DNA from: Streptomyces durmitorensis
GTDB lineage: Bacteria > Actinomycetota > Actinomycetes > Streptomycetales > Streptomycetaceae
Length of the DNA: 64,000 bases
Direction: 5' to 3'
NCBI RefSeq assembly: GCF_023498005.1
Contig: NZ_CP097289.1
Span: 1,860,001-1,924,000 of the forward strand
A program made the position numbers and the translations under genes. The notes under the pieces are model-generated. The model saw only the letters and a list, made by a program, of their open reading frames with translations, did no database searches and had not been told where the DNA came from. Of this stretch, positions 24,896-32,571 are shown piece after piece. How positions within the stretch are numbered: the first letter of the stretch is position 1; the number at the start of each line of letters is the position of its first letter.

Positions 24896-26409
24896 GACGC
24901 CGGGCTCCCTTCGAGTACGAGGTCGAGTACGCGGTGTTCGTCGAGGTCACGGGCGGGCGCCGTATGGACGACGCGCCCCTCGCGCAGGACCAGGACACGG
25001 TCGGCGAGGCCGAGGACTTCGGGCACTTCACTGGAGACGAGGAGGACGGCGAGGCCGTCGTCGGCGAGCCGGCGGATCACGGCGTACAGCTCGGCGCGGG
25101 CGCCGACGTCCACGCCGCGGGTCGGCTCGTCGAGCAGCAGGACGCGGCAGCCGCGGAGCAGCCAGCGGGCCAGGACGGCCTTTTGCTGATTGCCGCCGGA
25201 GAGCGTGCGCACGGGCGCCGAGGGATTGTCGGGGCGCAGGGAGAGCTCGCGGGTCGCGGTCTGCGCGGCCTTCCGCTCGGCGCCCCGGTCGAGCCAACCG
25301 CCGCGCGAGAAGCGGGACATGGAGGAGACCGACACGTTGTTGGTGACGGACTCCAGCATCAGCAGGGCCTGCGCCTTGCGCTCCTCGGGGGCCAGACCGA
25401 CTCCGGCGCGCACGGCGGCCCGCACGCTGCCGGGCTTCAACACCTGGCCGCCGAGGGTGACGTGGCCGGTGGTCGCCTTGCGTGCGCCGTAGATGGTCTC
25501 CAGGATCTCGGAGCGCCCGGAGCCGACGAGTCCGGCAAGGCCGACGATCTCGCCGGGGCGCAGTTCGAGGTCGAGGGGTTCGAACTCACCGGCGCGGGAG
25601 AGGCCCGCCACCTTCAACACCGGTTCAGCGGTGGGTGGTTCGACGGGTCGGTCCGGGAAGACGTACTCGACGTTGCGGCCCGTCATCAGGGCGACGACCT
25701 CGCGGGTCGGGGTCTCCTTCGCGGGGAGTCCGCCCGCGACCGCCCGGCCGTCCTTGAGGACGGTGACGCGGTCGCCGATGCGGCGGATCTCTTCGAGGCG
25801 GTGGGAGATGTAGACGACGGCGACGCCGTCCGCCGTGAGATCGCCGACGATGCGGAAGAGGTTGTCGACCTCGTCCGGGTCGAGGGCGGCCGACGGCTCG
25901 TCCATGACGATGAGGCGCACTTCGTGGGAGAGCGCGCGGGCCATCGACACGATCTGCTGATGGGCGGCGGAGAGGTCACCCACGAGCGTTCCTGGGTCGA
26001 TCTCGGCGTGCCCAAGTCGCTTGAGGAGTGCGGAGGTCGAGACCTTCGCCTCGCGGCCCTTCACGACGAAACCGGCCGCGGTCGGCTCATGTCCGAGGTG
26101 GACGTTCTCGGCCACGGACAGGCCCTCCACCAGGTCGAGCTCCTGGTAGATGGTGGCGATGCCGAGGCGCATGGCGGCGATGGGCGACTTGAGCGTGGTG
26201 CGCTCGCCGCGCCAGGTGATCTCGCCGCCGTCGGGCTGGTGCGCCCCGGCGAGGACCTTGATGAGCGTGGACTTCCCGGCGCCGTTCTGGCCGAGGAGGC
26301 AGTGCACTTCGCCGGCCTGGACCTGGAGGTCGACGCCGTCGAGGGCGCGGACGCCGGGGAACGACTTGGTGATGCCGGACATGGTGAGCAGGGGTGGTTC
26401 TGGTGCCAT
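24892..26409 (-). CDS. RbsA-type sugar ABC transporter ATP-binding protein (double nucleotide-binding domain)
   Basis: This 505-residue protein has two ABC domains. The first has Walker A GQNGAGKST (40-48), signature LSAAHQQIVSMARAL and Walker B LIVMDEPSAALD. The second has a degenerate Walker A (GLVGSGRSE), signature LSGGNQQKAVLARWLL and LLLDEPTRGVDVG. This asymmetry is normal for the ribose/xylose class. ATG 26409 is the first gene of the importer operon. The 174 nt upstream (26410-26583) hold no gene, only a promoter-sized gap with several GTACGGGT-like repeats near 26545-26582. Confidence 0.93.
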   Translation of the reverse strand: MAPEPPLLTMSGITKSFPGVRALDGVDLQVQAGEVHCLLGQNGAGKSTLIKVLAGAHQPDGGEITWRGERTTLKSPIAAMRLGIATIYQELDLVEGLSVAENVHLGHEPTAAGFVVKGREAKVSTSALLKRLGHAEIDPGTLVGDLSAAHQQIVSMARALSHEVRLIVMDEPSAALDPDEVDNLFRIVGDLTADGVAVVYISHRLEEIRRIGDRVTVLKDGRAVAGGLPAKETPTREVVALMTGRNVEYVFPDRPVEPPTAEPVLKVAGLSRAGEFEPLDLELRPGEIVGLAGLVGSGRSEILETIYGARKATTGHVTLGGQVLKPGSVRAAVRAGVGLAPEERKAQALLMLESVTNNVSVSSMSRFSRGGWLDRGAERKAAQTATRELSLRPDNPSAPVRTLSGGNQQKAVLARWLLRGCRVLLLDEPTRGVDVGARAELYAVIRRLADDGLAVLLVSSEVPEVLGLADRVLVLREGRVVHTAPARDLDEHRVLDLVLEGSPAS

Positions 26410-26583
26410 GGCGGGTCCCTCGGGCGGGTGCGGCCGGTTACAGGGCAGGGCGGGGTAGGGCGGTGGCCCCTTCGTGGGGGCGAAGCCTGTTTCGGAGCAG
26501 GGCGAGGCAGCGCGCTGTACTGGGTGAGGTGTGGTGCCGGGCGTCGTACGGGTCGTACAGGTGGTACGGGTGGTGCGTACGGA

Positions 26584-27774
26584 TCAGGCCGGTGAGAACA
26601 GGTGGTCGCTGATGAGCCGGGCGCCGCCGATGACTCCGGCGGTGGGCCCCAACTCGCCCAGGACGATGGGGAGGTTGCCCGTCGCCAGGGGCAGCGACTG
26701 GCGGTAGACCTGGGTGCGGATGGCGGCGAGCAGCGTGTGGCCGAGGCCCGTCACACCGCCGCCGATCACCACGAGGCCCGGATTGAAGAAGCTGACGAGG
26801 CCCGCGATGACCTGTCCTGTGCGGTTGCCGCCCGCGCGGATGAGGTCGAGTGCGGTGGCGTCACCGGCGGCGGCTGCCGCGGAGACATCGACGGCGCTGA
26901 GCTTCCCGGCGGCTTCCAGACGGGTCGCGAGCTCCTGGGAGAGCCCCTGACCGACGGCGTCCTCCGCGTCGCGGGCCAGTGCCGCGCCGCTGAAGTACGC
27001 CTCCAGGCAGCCCTTGTTGCCGCAGGCGCAGGGCCGTCCGTCCGGTTCGACCTGAATGTGGCCGATGTCGCCCGCGCTGCCGGTCACCCCTCGGTAGACC
27101 TCACCGCCGACGACGATCCCGCAGCCGATGCCCGTACCGATCTTGACGCAGAGGAAGTCGCCCACGGAGCGTGCGACGCCCGCGTGCTGCTCCCCCATCG
27201 CCATCAGGTTCACGTCGTTGTCGACCATGACGGGGCAGCCCAGATCCTGGCTGATGGCCTCCCGCACGGGGAAGCCGTCCCACCCCGGCATGATCGGCGG
27301 GGCGACCGGGACGCCTTCGGGGAAGCGGACGGGGCCCGGGACGCCGATCCCGGCGCCGTCGAACCCTTCCGCGAGTCCGGAGGCCTTCAACTTGGCTGCC
27401 ATGGCGAGGACTTGCTCGAAGACCGCGACGGGGCCTTCGCGTACGTCCATGGGCTGGTTGATGTGGCCGAGGACCTCCAGCTCGGCATTGGTCACCGCTA
27501 CGTCGACCGAGGTCGCGCCGATGTCCACACCGAGGAAGCGGAGGGCGGGGGCCAGGCGGATGTTGTGGGAGCGGCGGCCGCCGCGCGAGGCGGCGAGTCC
27601 GTCGGCGACCACGAGTCCGGTCTCCAGGAGCCGGTCCACCTCGACGGCCAGCTTCGACCGCGAGAGGTCGACCTGATCGCCCAGCTGGGCACGGGAGTTG
27701 GGCCCTCCGTCTCGCAGCAGCCGCAGCAGTCGCGCCTGGTGCGCATTGGCGGGTCGAGCCGTCATACGTCTCAC
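26584..27774 (-). CDS. ROK-family transcriptional regulator
   Basis: The 396-residue protein has an N-terminal winged helix (about 12-60; HQARLLRLLRDGGPNSRAQL) followed by a ROK sugar-kinase-like domain (LGVDIGATSVDVAVTN). The zinc motif is CACGNKGCLEAYFSG. The kinase active region is VMVDNDVNLMAMGEQ. GTG 27774 or ATG 27765 may be the start. It stands directly ahead of the RbsABC-type operon in the same direction and probably represses it and the nearby sugar-dehydrogenase unit until a sugar binds. A 10-nt site upstream recurs at the dehydrogenase promoter. Confidence 0.9.
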   Translation of the reverse strand: MRRMTARPANAHQARLLRLLRDGGPNSRAQLGDQVDLSRSKLAVEVDRLLETGLVVADGLAASRGGRRSHNIRLAPALRFLGVDIGATSVDVAVTNAELEVLGHINQPMDVREGPVAVFEQVLAMAAKLKASGLAEGFDGAGIGVPGPVRFPEGVPVAPPIMPGWDGFPVREAISQDLGCPVMVDNDVNLMAMGEQHAGVARSVGDFLCVKIGTGIGCGIVVGGEVYRGVTGSAGDIGHIQVEPDGRPCACGNKGCLEAYFSGAALARDAEDAVGQGLSQELATRLEAAGKLSAVDVSAAAAAGDATALDLIRAGGNRTGQVIAGLVSFFNPGLVVIGGGVTGLGHTLLAAIRTQVYRQSLPLATGNLPIVLGELGPTAGVIGGARLISDHLFSPA

Positions 27775-27918
27775 GCGCCCCTCCCCGCCTCAGTGGGCAA
27801 CTCATGTCGTCCAACTCGGTCCGCCGCGGCGGATTTTCGCCGTCGCGTCGGGCTTTCGAGGGGAACGTAGCAGCGCCTGCCGGGAGTGGGAAGAAGTTGC
27901 GCACGAATTACCCATGAC

Positions 27919-27940
27919 TTTCTCCAGTCACAGGACAAAG
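27919..27940. promoter_or_regulatory. Candidate ROK operator (CAGGACAAAG copy 2)
   Basis: TTTCTCC and CAGGACAAAG in this 22-nt span match 16 of 22 positions with 20444-20465. It lies about 145 nt ahead of the ROK start, similar to the spacing at the dehydrogenase gene, and suggests shared control or autoregulation. The gap 27775-28043 otherwise holds only this and the terminator below. Confidence 0.45.
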
Positions 27941-27983
27941 AGGCGGACAGACGTGTCCCACGCATGACCTGAGAAGTGGTCGA

Positions 27984-28018
27984 ACCGCCCACGCGCGGAT
28001 CACGCAGCCGTGGGCGGT
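27984..28018 (-). terminator. Hairpin terminator after the GntR gene
   Basis: Perfect 10-bp arms ACCGCCCACG (27984-27993) and CGTGGGCGGT (28009-28018) have TCGA-type flanking bases that can extend the stem. It lies 26 nt beyond the GntR stop on the minus strand. Confidence 0.75.
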
Positions 28019-28043
28019 CCTCGACCGGAGAGGGGCAGACGCG

Positions 28044-28724
28044 TCAGGCGTCGCGCTCTCGGCGGTGGTACGTCTCCCGCGTGTGCTCCGTGTGCGCGCG
28101 CATGATCTCCGTCGCCCCGCGCTCGTCGCGCTCGGCGATCGCCGCGATCAGCCGGCGGTGCTCGATCCAGGACTGCTTGCCGCGCTGGCGGGCCACCGGC
28201 GTGTAGTACCAGCGCACCCGGCGGTCGACCTGCCCGGCGAGTTCGGCGAGGACGACATTGCCCGCCAGCTCCATCACCTTGGCGTGGAAGGCCGCGTTCG
28301 TGGCCACCACCAGATCCACCTCGCCGTCCGCGACGGCCTGCTCCCCCTTGGCGCACAGCTCTTCCAGGGCGGTGATCCCCGCCGTGCCCGTGTTGGCCGC
28401 GGCGAGCCGGGCGGCCTCCGCCTCCAGGAGCGTACGGACCGTGAGCAGCTGGTCCGCCTCCTCCTCGGTGGGCTCGTGCACGAACGCGCCCTGCGCGGGA
28501 CGCAGATCGACCCACCCTTCGGTGTTGAGCCGCTGGAGCGCCTCGCGCACCGGCTGTCGTGACACCCCCAGATGCCCGGCCAGTTCGCTCTCCACCAGGT
28601 GCTGGCCCGGCTGGAGCGCACGGGTCGTGATGAGTTCGAGCAGTGCCTCGTAGACCCGCTCCCGGAGCGGACCGGGGCGTTCCAGCTTGGGCACCGCCCC
28701 CTGCGGCAGTCCTGTGGACAACAT
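28044..28724 (-). CDS. GntR/FadR-type (FCD) transcriptional regulator
   Basis: The 226-residue protein has a winged helix at about 18-82 (RERVYEALLELITTRALQPG, LGVSRQPVREALQRLNTEGW) and an FCD ligand domain (about 92-220). The latter has metal/ligand His residues in ATNAAFHAKVMELAGN and SWIEHRRLIAAIAERD. ATG 28724 has GGAGGGG upstream. An 11-nt FadR-like site lies 28-38 nt ahead of the start and recurs in reverse between the antiporter and reductase genes at 31457-31467. It probably regulates itself and the formate/oxalate genes beyond; the effector is unknown. Confidence 0.9.
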   Translation of the reverse strand: MLSTGLPQGAVPKLERPGPLRERVYEALLELITTRALQPGQHLVESELAGHLGVSRQPVREALQRLNTEGWVDLRPAQGAFVHEPTEEEADQLLTVRTLLEAEAARLAAANTGTAGITALEELCAKGEQAVADGEVDLVVATNAAFHAKVMELAGNVVLAELAGQVDRRVRWYYTPVARQRGKQSWIEHRRLIAAIAERDERGATEIMRAHTEHTRETYHRRERDA

Positions 28725-28751
28725 CGCGGTCCCCTCCTCGACGATTGCCTT

Positions 28752-28762
28752 TTGTCTACAGT
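28752..28762. promoter_or_regulatory. Candidate GntR operator TTGTCTACAGT (copy 1)
   Basis: TTGTCTACAGT lies just upstream of the GntR start. Its core TTGTNNACA resembles operators of FCD-type GntR proteins. The sequence continues GTCTACTGAG, giving a second half-site. The exact reverse complement is found at 31457-31467. Confidence 0.6.
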
Positions 28763-28834
28763 CTACTGAGCACAATGACCAGCACCAGGGGGAGTTGACC
28801 CGGTCACACGGCTCGACAGCGGCGATCCGTCGCG

Positions 28835-29782
28835 CTAGGGGCAGCGGATGACCTGGCCCGCGTACGACAGGTTCCCACCGAAGCCGAAGAGCAGCACCGG
28901 ATCGCCGTGGACGATCTCGCCGCGCTCCACCAGCTTGGACAGGGCGAGCGGGATGCTGCCCGCCGAGGTGTTGCCCGAGTTCACGACATCGCGCGCGACG
29001 ACCGCGTTGACCGCGCCGATCCGCTCCGCGAGGGGCTCGATGATGCGCAGGTTGGCCTGGTGCAGGACGACCGCCGCCAGATCCGCCGGCGTGAGACCGA
29101 CCTTCTCGCAGGCCTTGCGGGCGAGCGGCGGCAGCTGCGTCGTCGCCCAGCGGTAGACGCTCTGGCCCTCCTGCGCGAACCGCGGAGGCGTGCCCTCGAT
29201 CCGGACGGCGTTGCCCATCTCGGGCACCGAGCCCCAGAGCACGGGACCGATGCCGGGCTCGTCGCCGGGAGCGCACGCCTCGACGACGGCAGCACCCGCG
29301 CCGTCCCCGACCAGGACGCACGTGGTGCGGTCCGTCCAGTCGGCCACCTCGGACATCTTGTCCGCGCCGATCACGAGCGCACGCGTGGCGGCTCCGGCCC
29401 GCACGGCGTGGTCGGCGGTGGCGAGTGCGTGCGTGAAGCCCGCGCAGACCACGTTCACGTCCATGGCGGCCGGGGAGGGGATGCCGAGGCGCGCCGCCAC
29501 CCGTGCCGCCATGTTCGGCGAGCGGTCGATCGCGGTGGAGGTGGCGACCAGGACCAGGTCGATGGCGTCGGGCGCGAGGCCCGCGGCGGCGACGGCCTTG
29601 GCCCCGGCGTGCGCGGCGAGCTCGTCGACCGGCTCCTCGGGTCCCGCGATGTGGCGGGTGCGGATGCCCACGCGGGAGCGGATCCACTCGTCGCTGGTGT
29701 CGACCATGCCCGCCAGATCCTCGTTGGTGAGGATCTTGGCGGGCTGGTAGTGGCCGACGGCGGCGATGCGTGAGCCGTGCAT
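28835..29782 (-). CDS. FabH-like 3-oxoacyl-ACP synthase III family thiolase-fold enzyme
   Basis: The 315-residue protein has the KAS III catalytic triad: Cys in NVVCAGFTHAL (about 112), His in VVLHQANLRII and Asn in NSGNTSAGS. The opening ILTNEDLAGMVDTSDEW and GDGAGAAVV are typical. Housekeeping FabH normally lies in the fab operon, so this solitary copy beside a GntR gene and a carrier may condense a special acyl-CoA or act as an acyltransferase. The ATG is preceded by AAGGGGG. The 122 nt upstream (29783-29904) hold only a probable promoter. Confidence 0.87.
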   Translation of the reverse strand: MHGSRIAAVGHYQPAKILTNEDLAGMVDTSDEWIRSRVGIRTRHIAGPEEPVDELAAHAGAKAVAAAGLAPDAIDLVLVATSTAIDRSPNMAARVAARLGIPSPAAMDVNVVCAGFTHALATADHAVRAGAATRALVIGADKMSEVADWTDRTTCVLVGDGAGAAVVEACAPGDEPGIGPVLWGSVPEMGNAVRIEGTPPRFAQEGQSVYRWATTQLPPLARKACEKVGLTPADLAAVVLHQANLRIIEPLAERIGAVNAVVARDVVNSGNTSAGSIPLALSKLVERGEIVHGDPVLLFGFGGNLSYAGQVIRCP

Positions 29783-29904
29783 GAACGGGTCCCCCTTGTT
29801 GCCGGAGATGCGGGACCGTCCAGTCTGGTCAGCGACTCACCAGTAACAGGACGCGTAAAGCGACAGGAATCGGGCGTGGGCTTTGGACACTTCTCATCAT
29901 CGGG

Positions 29905-30048
29905 TCACCCGGTGAAGAGCTGAGTGGCCTTGTGTACGAGTTCATACAGCCCATATGCGAGCGGAAGCCCCACCCAGAGCCACGCGCCGACGATCAGGGC
30001 GCGACGGCGCGGCGGGCTACTTGGCGGCGTGCTGGTCGGTGCCGTCAT
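29905..30048 (-). CDS. MFS transporter small subunit (47-residue single-span protein)
   Basis: This short gene begins at ATG 30048 with GGGAGG 6 nt upstream, overlapping the last 32 nt of the antiporter gene in another frame, and ends at TGA 29905. Its product has a Pro/Ser/Thr head, an Arg cluster (PPRRRALIVGAWLWVG), one hydrophobic span with WLWVG and LAYGLYELV, and ends KATQLFTG. That pattern matches the small proteins annotated next to OxlT-type carriers in actinomycetes as MFS small subunit. It probably assists insertion, stability or activity of the carrier; this role is inferred from constant pairing. Confidence 0.8.
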   Translation of the reverse strand: MTAPTSTPPSSPPRRRALIVGAWLWVGLPLAYGLYELVHKATQLFTG

Positions 30049-31351
30049 GGGCGGCCTCCCTCGGGGCGGGGATGTGGTGGCGGGCGTGGACGGGCCGGAC
30101 GAATTCGTTCGCCACGAAGCCGACGACCAGGAGTCCGATCATGATCGTGAGGGAGAGGCCGTAGAGCCCCGCCCCGTGCTTGCCCGCCTCTTCCTGGCGG
30201 TCGGCGACCCAGTTCACGATCAGCGGCCCGAGGACACCGGCCGTGGACCAGGCGGTGAGGAGCCGGCCGTGGATCGCTCCGACCTGGTAGGTGCCGAAGA
30301 GATCCTTCAGGTACGCGGGGATCGTCGCGAAGCCGCCTCCGTAGAAGGAGAGGATCACCAGGGCGCAGACGATGAAGAGCGGTTTCGAGCTGTCTCCGAA
30401 CAGGACGATCAGCAGATACATCAGCGCGCCGACGCCCAGGTAGACGCGGTAGACGTTCTTGCGGCCGATCAGGTCGGACGTCGACGACCAGCCGATGCGT
30501 CCGGCCATGTTCGCGGCGGAGAGCAGGGCCACGAAGCCCGCGGCGGCGGCCGCCGAGACCGGCGTCGAGGTGTCCGAGAAGAAGTCGGTGATCATCGGCG
30601 CCGCCTTCTCCAGGATCCCGATGCCCGCGGTCACGTTCATGCAGAGCACGATCCACAGGAACCAGAACTGGGGCGTGCGCACGGCGGCCCGCGCGGACAC
30701 CTGCGGCCCGTCGAGCACACCGGGAGCACCGGGCGCCCGCGCCCCTTCCGTACGCGGCACCCGCACGAGCAGCACGCCGAGCGCCATGAAGACGGCGTAC
30801 GTGAGGCCGTGCACGAGGAAGGCGAGCGCGATGCCGTCGGAGTCCGAGCCGAAGGAGTCCAGCATCTGCGCCGACCAGGGCGACGCGATGAGCGCGCCGC
30901 CGCCGAATCCCATGATCGCGATGCCGGTCGCCATGCCGGGCCGGTCGGGGAACCACTTGATCAGTGTCGACACGGGCGAGATGTAGCCGATGCCGAGGCC
31001 TATGCCGCCGACGAAGCCGTACCCGAAGACGATCAGCCAGTACTGGCTGATCGCGGCGCCGAGTGCCGCGATCAGGAAGCCGGACGAGAAGCAGACGAGC
31101 GCGACCGTCATCGCCCAGCGCGGTCCGTTGCGCTCCACGAGCGTGCCGCCGAAGGCCGCCGAGAGGCCGAGCATCACGATGCCGAGCTGGAAGGGGAGCG
31201 CGCTCTGCGTGCCGCTGAGGTGGAGCGCTGATTCCAGCGGGGGCTTGAAGACGCTCCAGGCGTAGGCCTGGCCGATGGAGAGGTGGACGGACAGGGCGGC
31301 GGGCGGTACGAGCCAGCGGCTCCATCCCGGAGGTGCGACGGGGGGCCTCAT
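30017..31351 (-). CDS. OFA-family MFS oxalate/formate-type antiporter, third copy
   Basis: The 444-residue carrier has about 12 membrane segments. The family opening SIGQAYAWSVFKPPLE is followed by YGFVGGIGLGIGYISPVSTLIKWFPDRPGMATG and later GRIGWSSTSDLIGRKNVY. It is a divergent relative of the two carriers at 4397-7163 and lacks their DPPKNWWP loop. ATG 31351 was chosen because the frame further upstream is antisense to the reductase gene. It is followed in overlap by its small-subunit gene and transcribed away from the formate-dehydrogenase operon. Formate or oxalate exchange is likely. Confidence 0.87.
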   Translation of the reverse strand: MRPPVAPPGWSRWLVPPAALSVHLSIGQAYAWSVFKPPLESALHLSGTQSALPFQLGIVMLGLSAAFGGTLVERNGPRWAMTVALVCFSSGFLIAALGAAISQYWLIVFGYGFVGGIGLGIGYISPVSTLIKWFPDRPGMATGIAIMGFGGGALIASPWSAQMLDSFGSDSDGIALAFLVHGLTYAVFMALGVLLVRVPRTEGARAPGAPGVLDGPQVSARAAVRTPQFWFLWIVLCMNVTAGIGILEKAAPMITDFFSDTSTPVSAAAAAGFVALLSAANMAGRIGWSSTSDLIGRKNVYRVYLGVGALMYLLIVLFGDSSKPLFIVCALVILSFYGGGFATIPAYLKDLFGTYQVGAIHGRLLTAWSTAGVLGPLIVNWVADRQEEAGKHGAGLYGLSLTIMIGLLVVGFVANEFVRPVHARHHIPAPREAAHDGTDQHAAK

Positions 31352-31456
31352 GATCCCGAACAGTAGGAAGACAGGAGGGGAGTTGGGAAGAGGCGGACGC
31401 GATTCCGTCGACGGTATGCAATCTGCCGCGCAACCCCTTGCTGGGCCAACTTCCAT

Positions 31457-31467
31457 ACTGTAGACAA
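31457..31467. promoter_or_regulatory. Candidate GntR operator (copy 2, inverted) in a divergent promoter
   Basis: ACTGTAGACAA is the exact reverse complement of 28752-28762. It sits in the 216-nt divergent gap (31352-31567) between the third antiporter and the reductase/formate-dehydrogenase operon, a position suited to controlling both directions. No gene fits in this gap. Confidence 0.6.
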
Positions 31468-31567
31468 TATTCCATCGACAGTCATGGCATGCGATGGCCA
31501 CGGTCACGGCATGCGACGTCGACCCTGAGCCTTCTTCGGATCCCTCAACCGAACGGAGCGCGCCACC

Positions 31568-32545
31568 GTGAAAGTCGCAGTCCTCGGCGCCGGTGCGATC
31601 GGCGCCTACGTCGGAGCCGCGCTGCACCGCGCCGGTGCCGACGTCCATCTCGTAGCCCGTGGACCGCATTTGGCGGCCATGAGGCAGCACGGAGTACGTG
31701 TCCTCAGCCCACGCGGCGACTTCACCGCACGGGCCCACGCCACCGACGACCCGGCCGACATCGGCCCCGTCGACTTCGTCTTCCTGGGCCTGAAGGCCAA
31801 CTCGTACGCGGCGTGCGGGCCGCTGATCGAGCCGCTCCTGCATGACAAGACAGCGGTGGTCGCCGCCCAGAACGGCATCCCCTGGTGGTACTTCCACCGG
31901 CACGGCGGCCCGCACGACGGCCACCGCGTCACGAGCGTGGACCCCGAAGGCGCGGTCAGTGCGGTGATCGCGCCCGTACGGGCCATCGGCTGCGTCGTCT
32001 ACGCGGCAACCGAACTGGAGGGGCCGGGAGTCGTCCGGCACCTGGAAGGCACCCGGTTCTCCATCGGGGAGCCCGACCGCTCGCGCTCCGAGCGCTGTCT
32101 CGCCTTCAGTGAGGCGATGCAGGCGGGCGGCCTGAAGTGCCCGGTCGAGCCCGAACTGCGCGGCGACATCTGGATCAAGCTGCTCGGCAACATCTCCTTC
32201 AACCCGATCAGCGCGCTCGCCCGCGCCACGATGCGCGAGATGTGCCTGCACGGCGGCACGCGCCGCGTCATCGAGATCATGATGACCGAGACGCTCGCCG
32301 TCGCCGCGGCCCTCGGCTGCCGCCCCGACATCTCCGTCGAGCGACGCCTCGCGGGCGCCGAGCGGGTGGGCGACCACCGCACCTCCACACTCCAGGACCT
32401 GGAGCGCGGCAAACCGCTGGAACTCGACGTGCTGCTCGCGGCCGTCGTGGAACTCGCGGAGATCACCGGGGTCCCGGTGCCGACGCTCCGTACGGTCCAC
32501 GCCATCTCGGATCTGCTGGCCGACCGCATGAGGAGCGCGGCATGA
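31568..32545 (+). CDS. Ketopantoate reductase (ApbA/PanE) family oxidoreductase
   Basis: The 325-residue NAD(P)-binding protein starts MKVAVLGAGAIGAYVGAAL (Rossmann). VDFVFLGLKANSYAACGPL, AAQNGIPWW and a C-terminal domain with IWIKLLGNISFNPISAL (active Lys and Asn) follow. The family reduces 2-oxo acids such as ketopantoate. Being first in the formate-dehydrogenase operon rather than with pantothenate genes, it may act on another 2-oxo acid, for instance glyoxylate-like compounds; that is speculative. The stop overlaps a 26-nt-period duplication leading into the next gene. Confidence 0.87.
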   Translation: MKVAVLGAGAIGAYVGAALHRAGADVHLVARGPHLAAMRQHGVRVLSPRGDFTARAHATDDPADIGPVDFVFLGLKANSYAACGPLIEPLLHDKTAVVAAQNGIPWWYFHRHGGPHDGHRVTSVDPEGAVSAVIAPVRAIGCVVYAATELEGPGVVRHLEGTRFSIGEPDRSRSERCLAFSEAMQAGGLKCPVEPELRGDIWIKLLGNISFNPISALARATMREMCLHGGTRRVIEIMMTETLAVAAALGCRPDISVERRLAGAERVGDHRTSTLQDLERGKPLELDVLLAAVVELAEITGVPVPTLRTVHAISDLLADRMRSAA

Positions 32546-32571
32546 ACGAGAACATGAGGAGCGCGGCATGA
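32528..32571 (+). repeat. Short tandem duplication at the reductase / formate dehydrogenase junction
   Basis: ATGAGGAGCGCGGCATGA occurs at 32528-32545 and again at 32554-32571. The first copy ends the reductase, and the second contains the start of the formate dehydrogenase gene. Between them a 9-codon frame (ATG 32542 to TGA 32571) ends in the same residues RSAA and overlaps the next ATG as ATGA, so it may work as a coupling mini-cistron. Confidence 0.75.
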
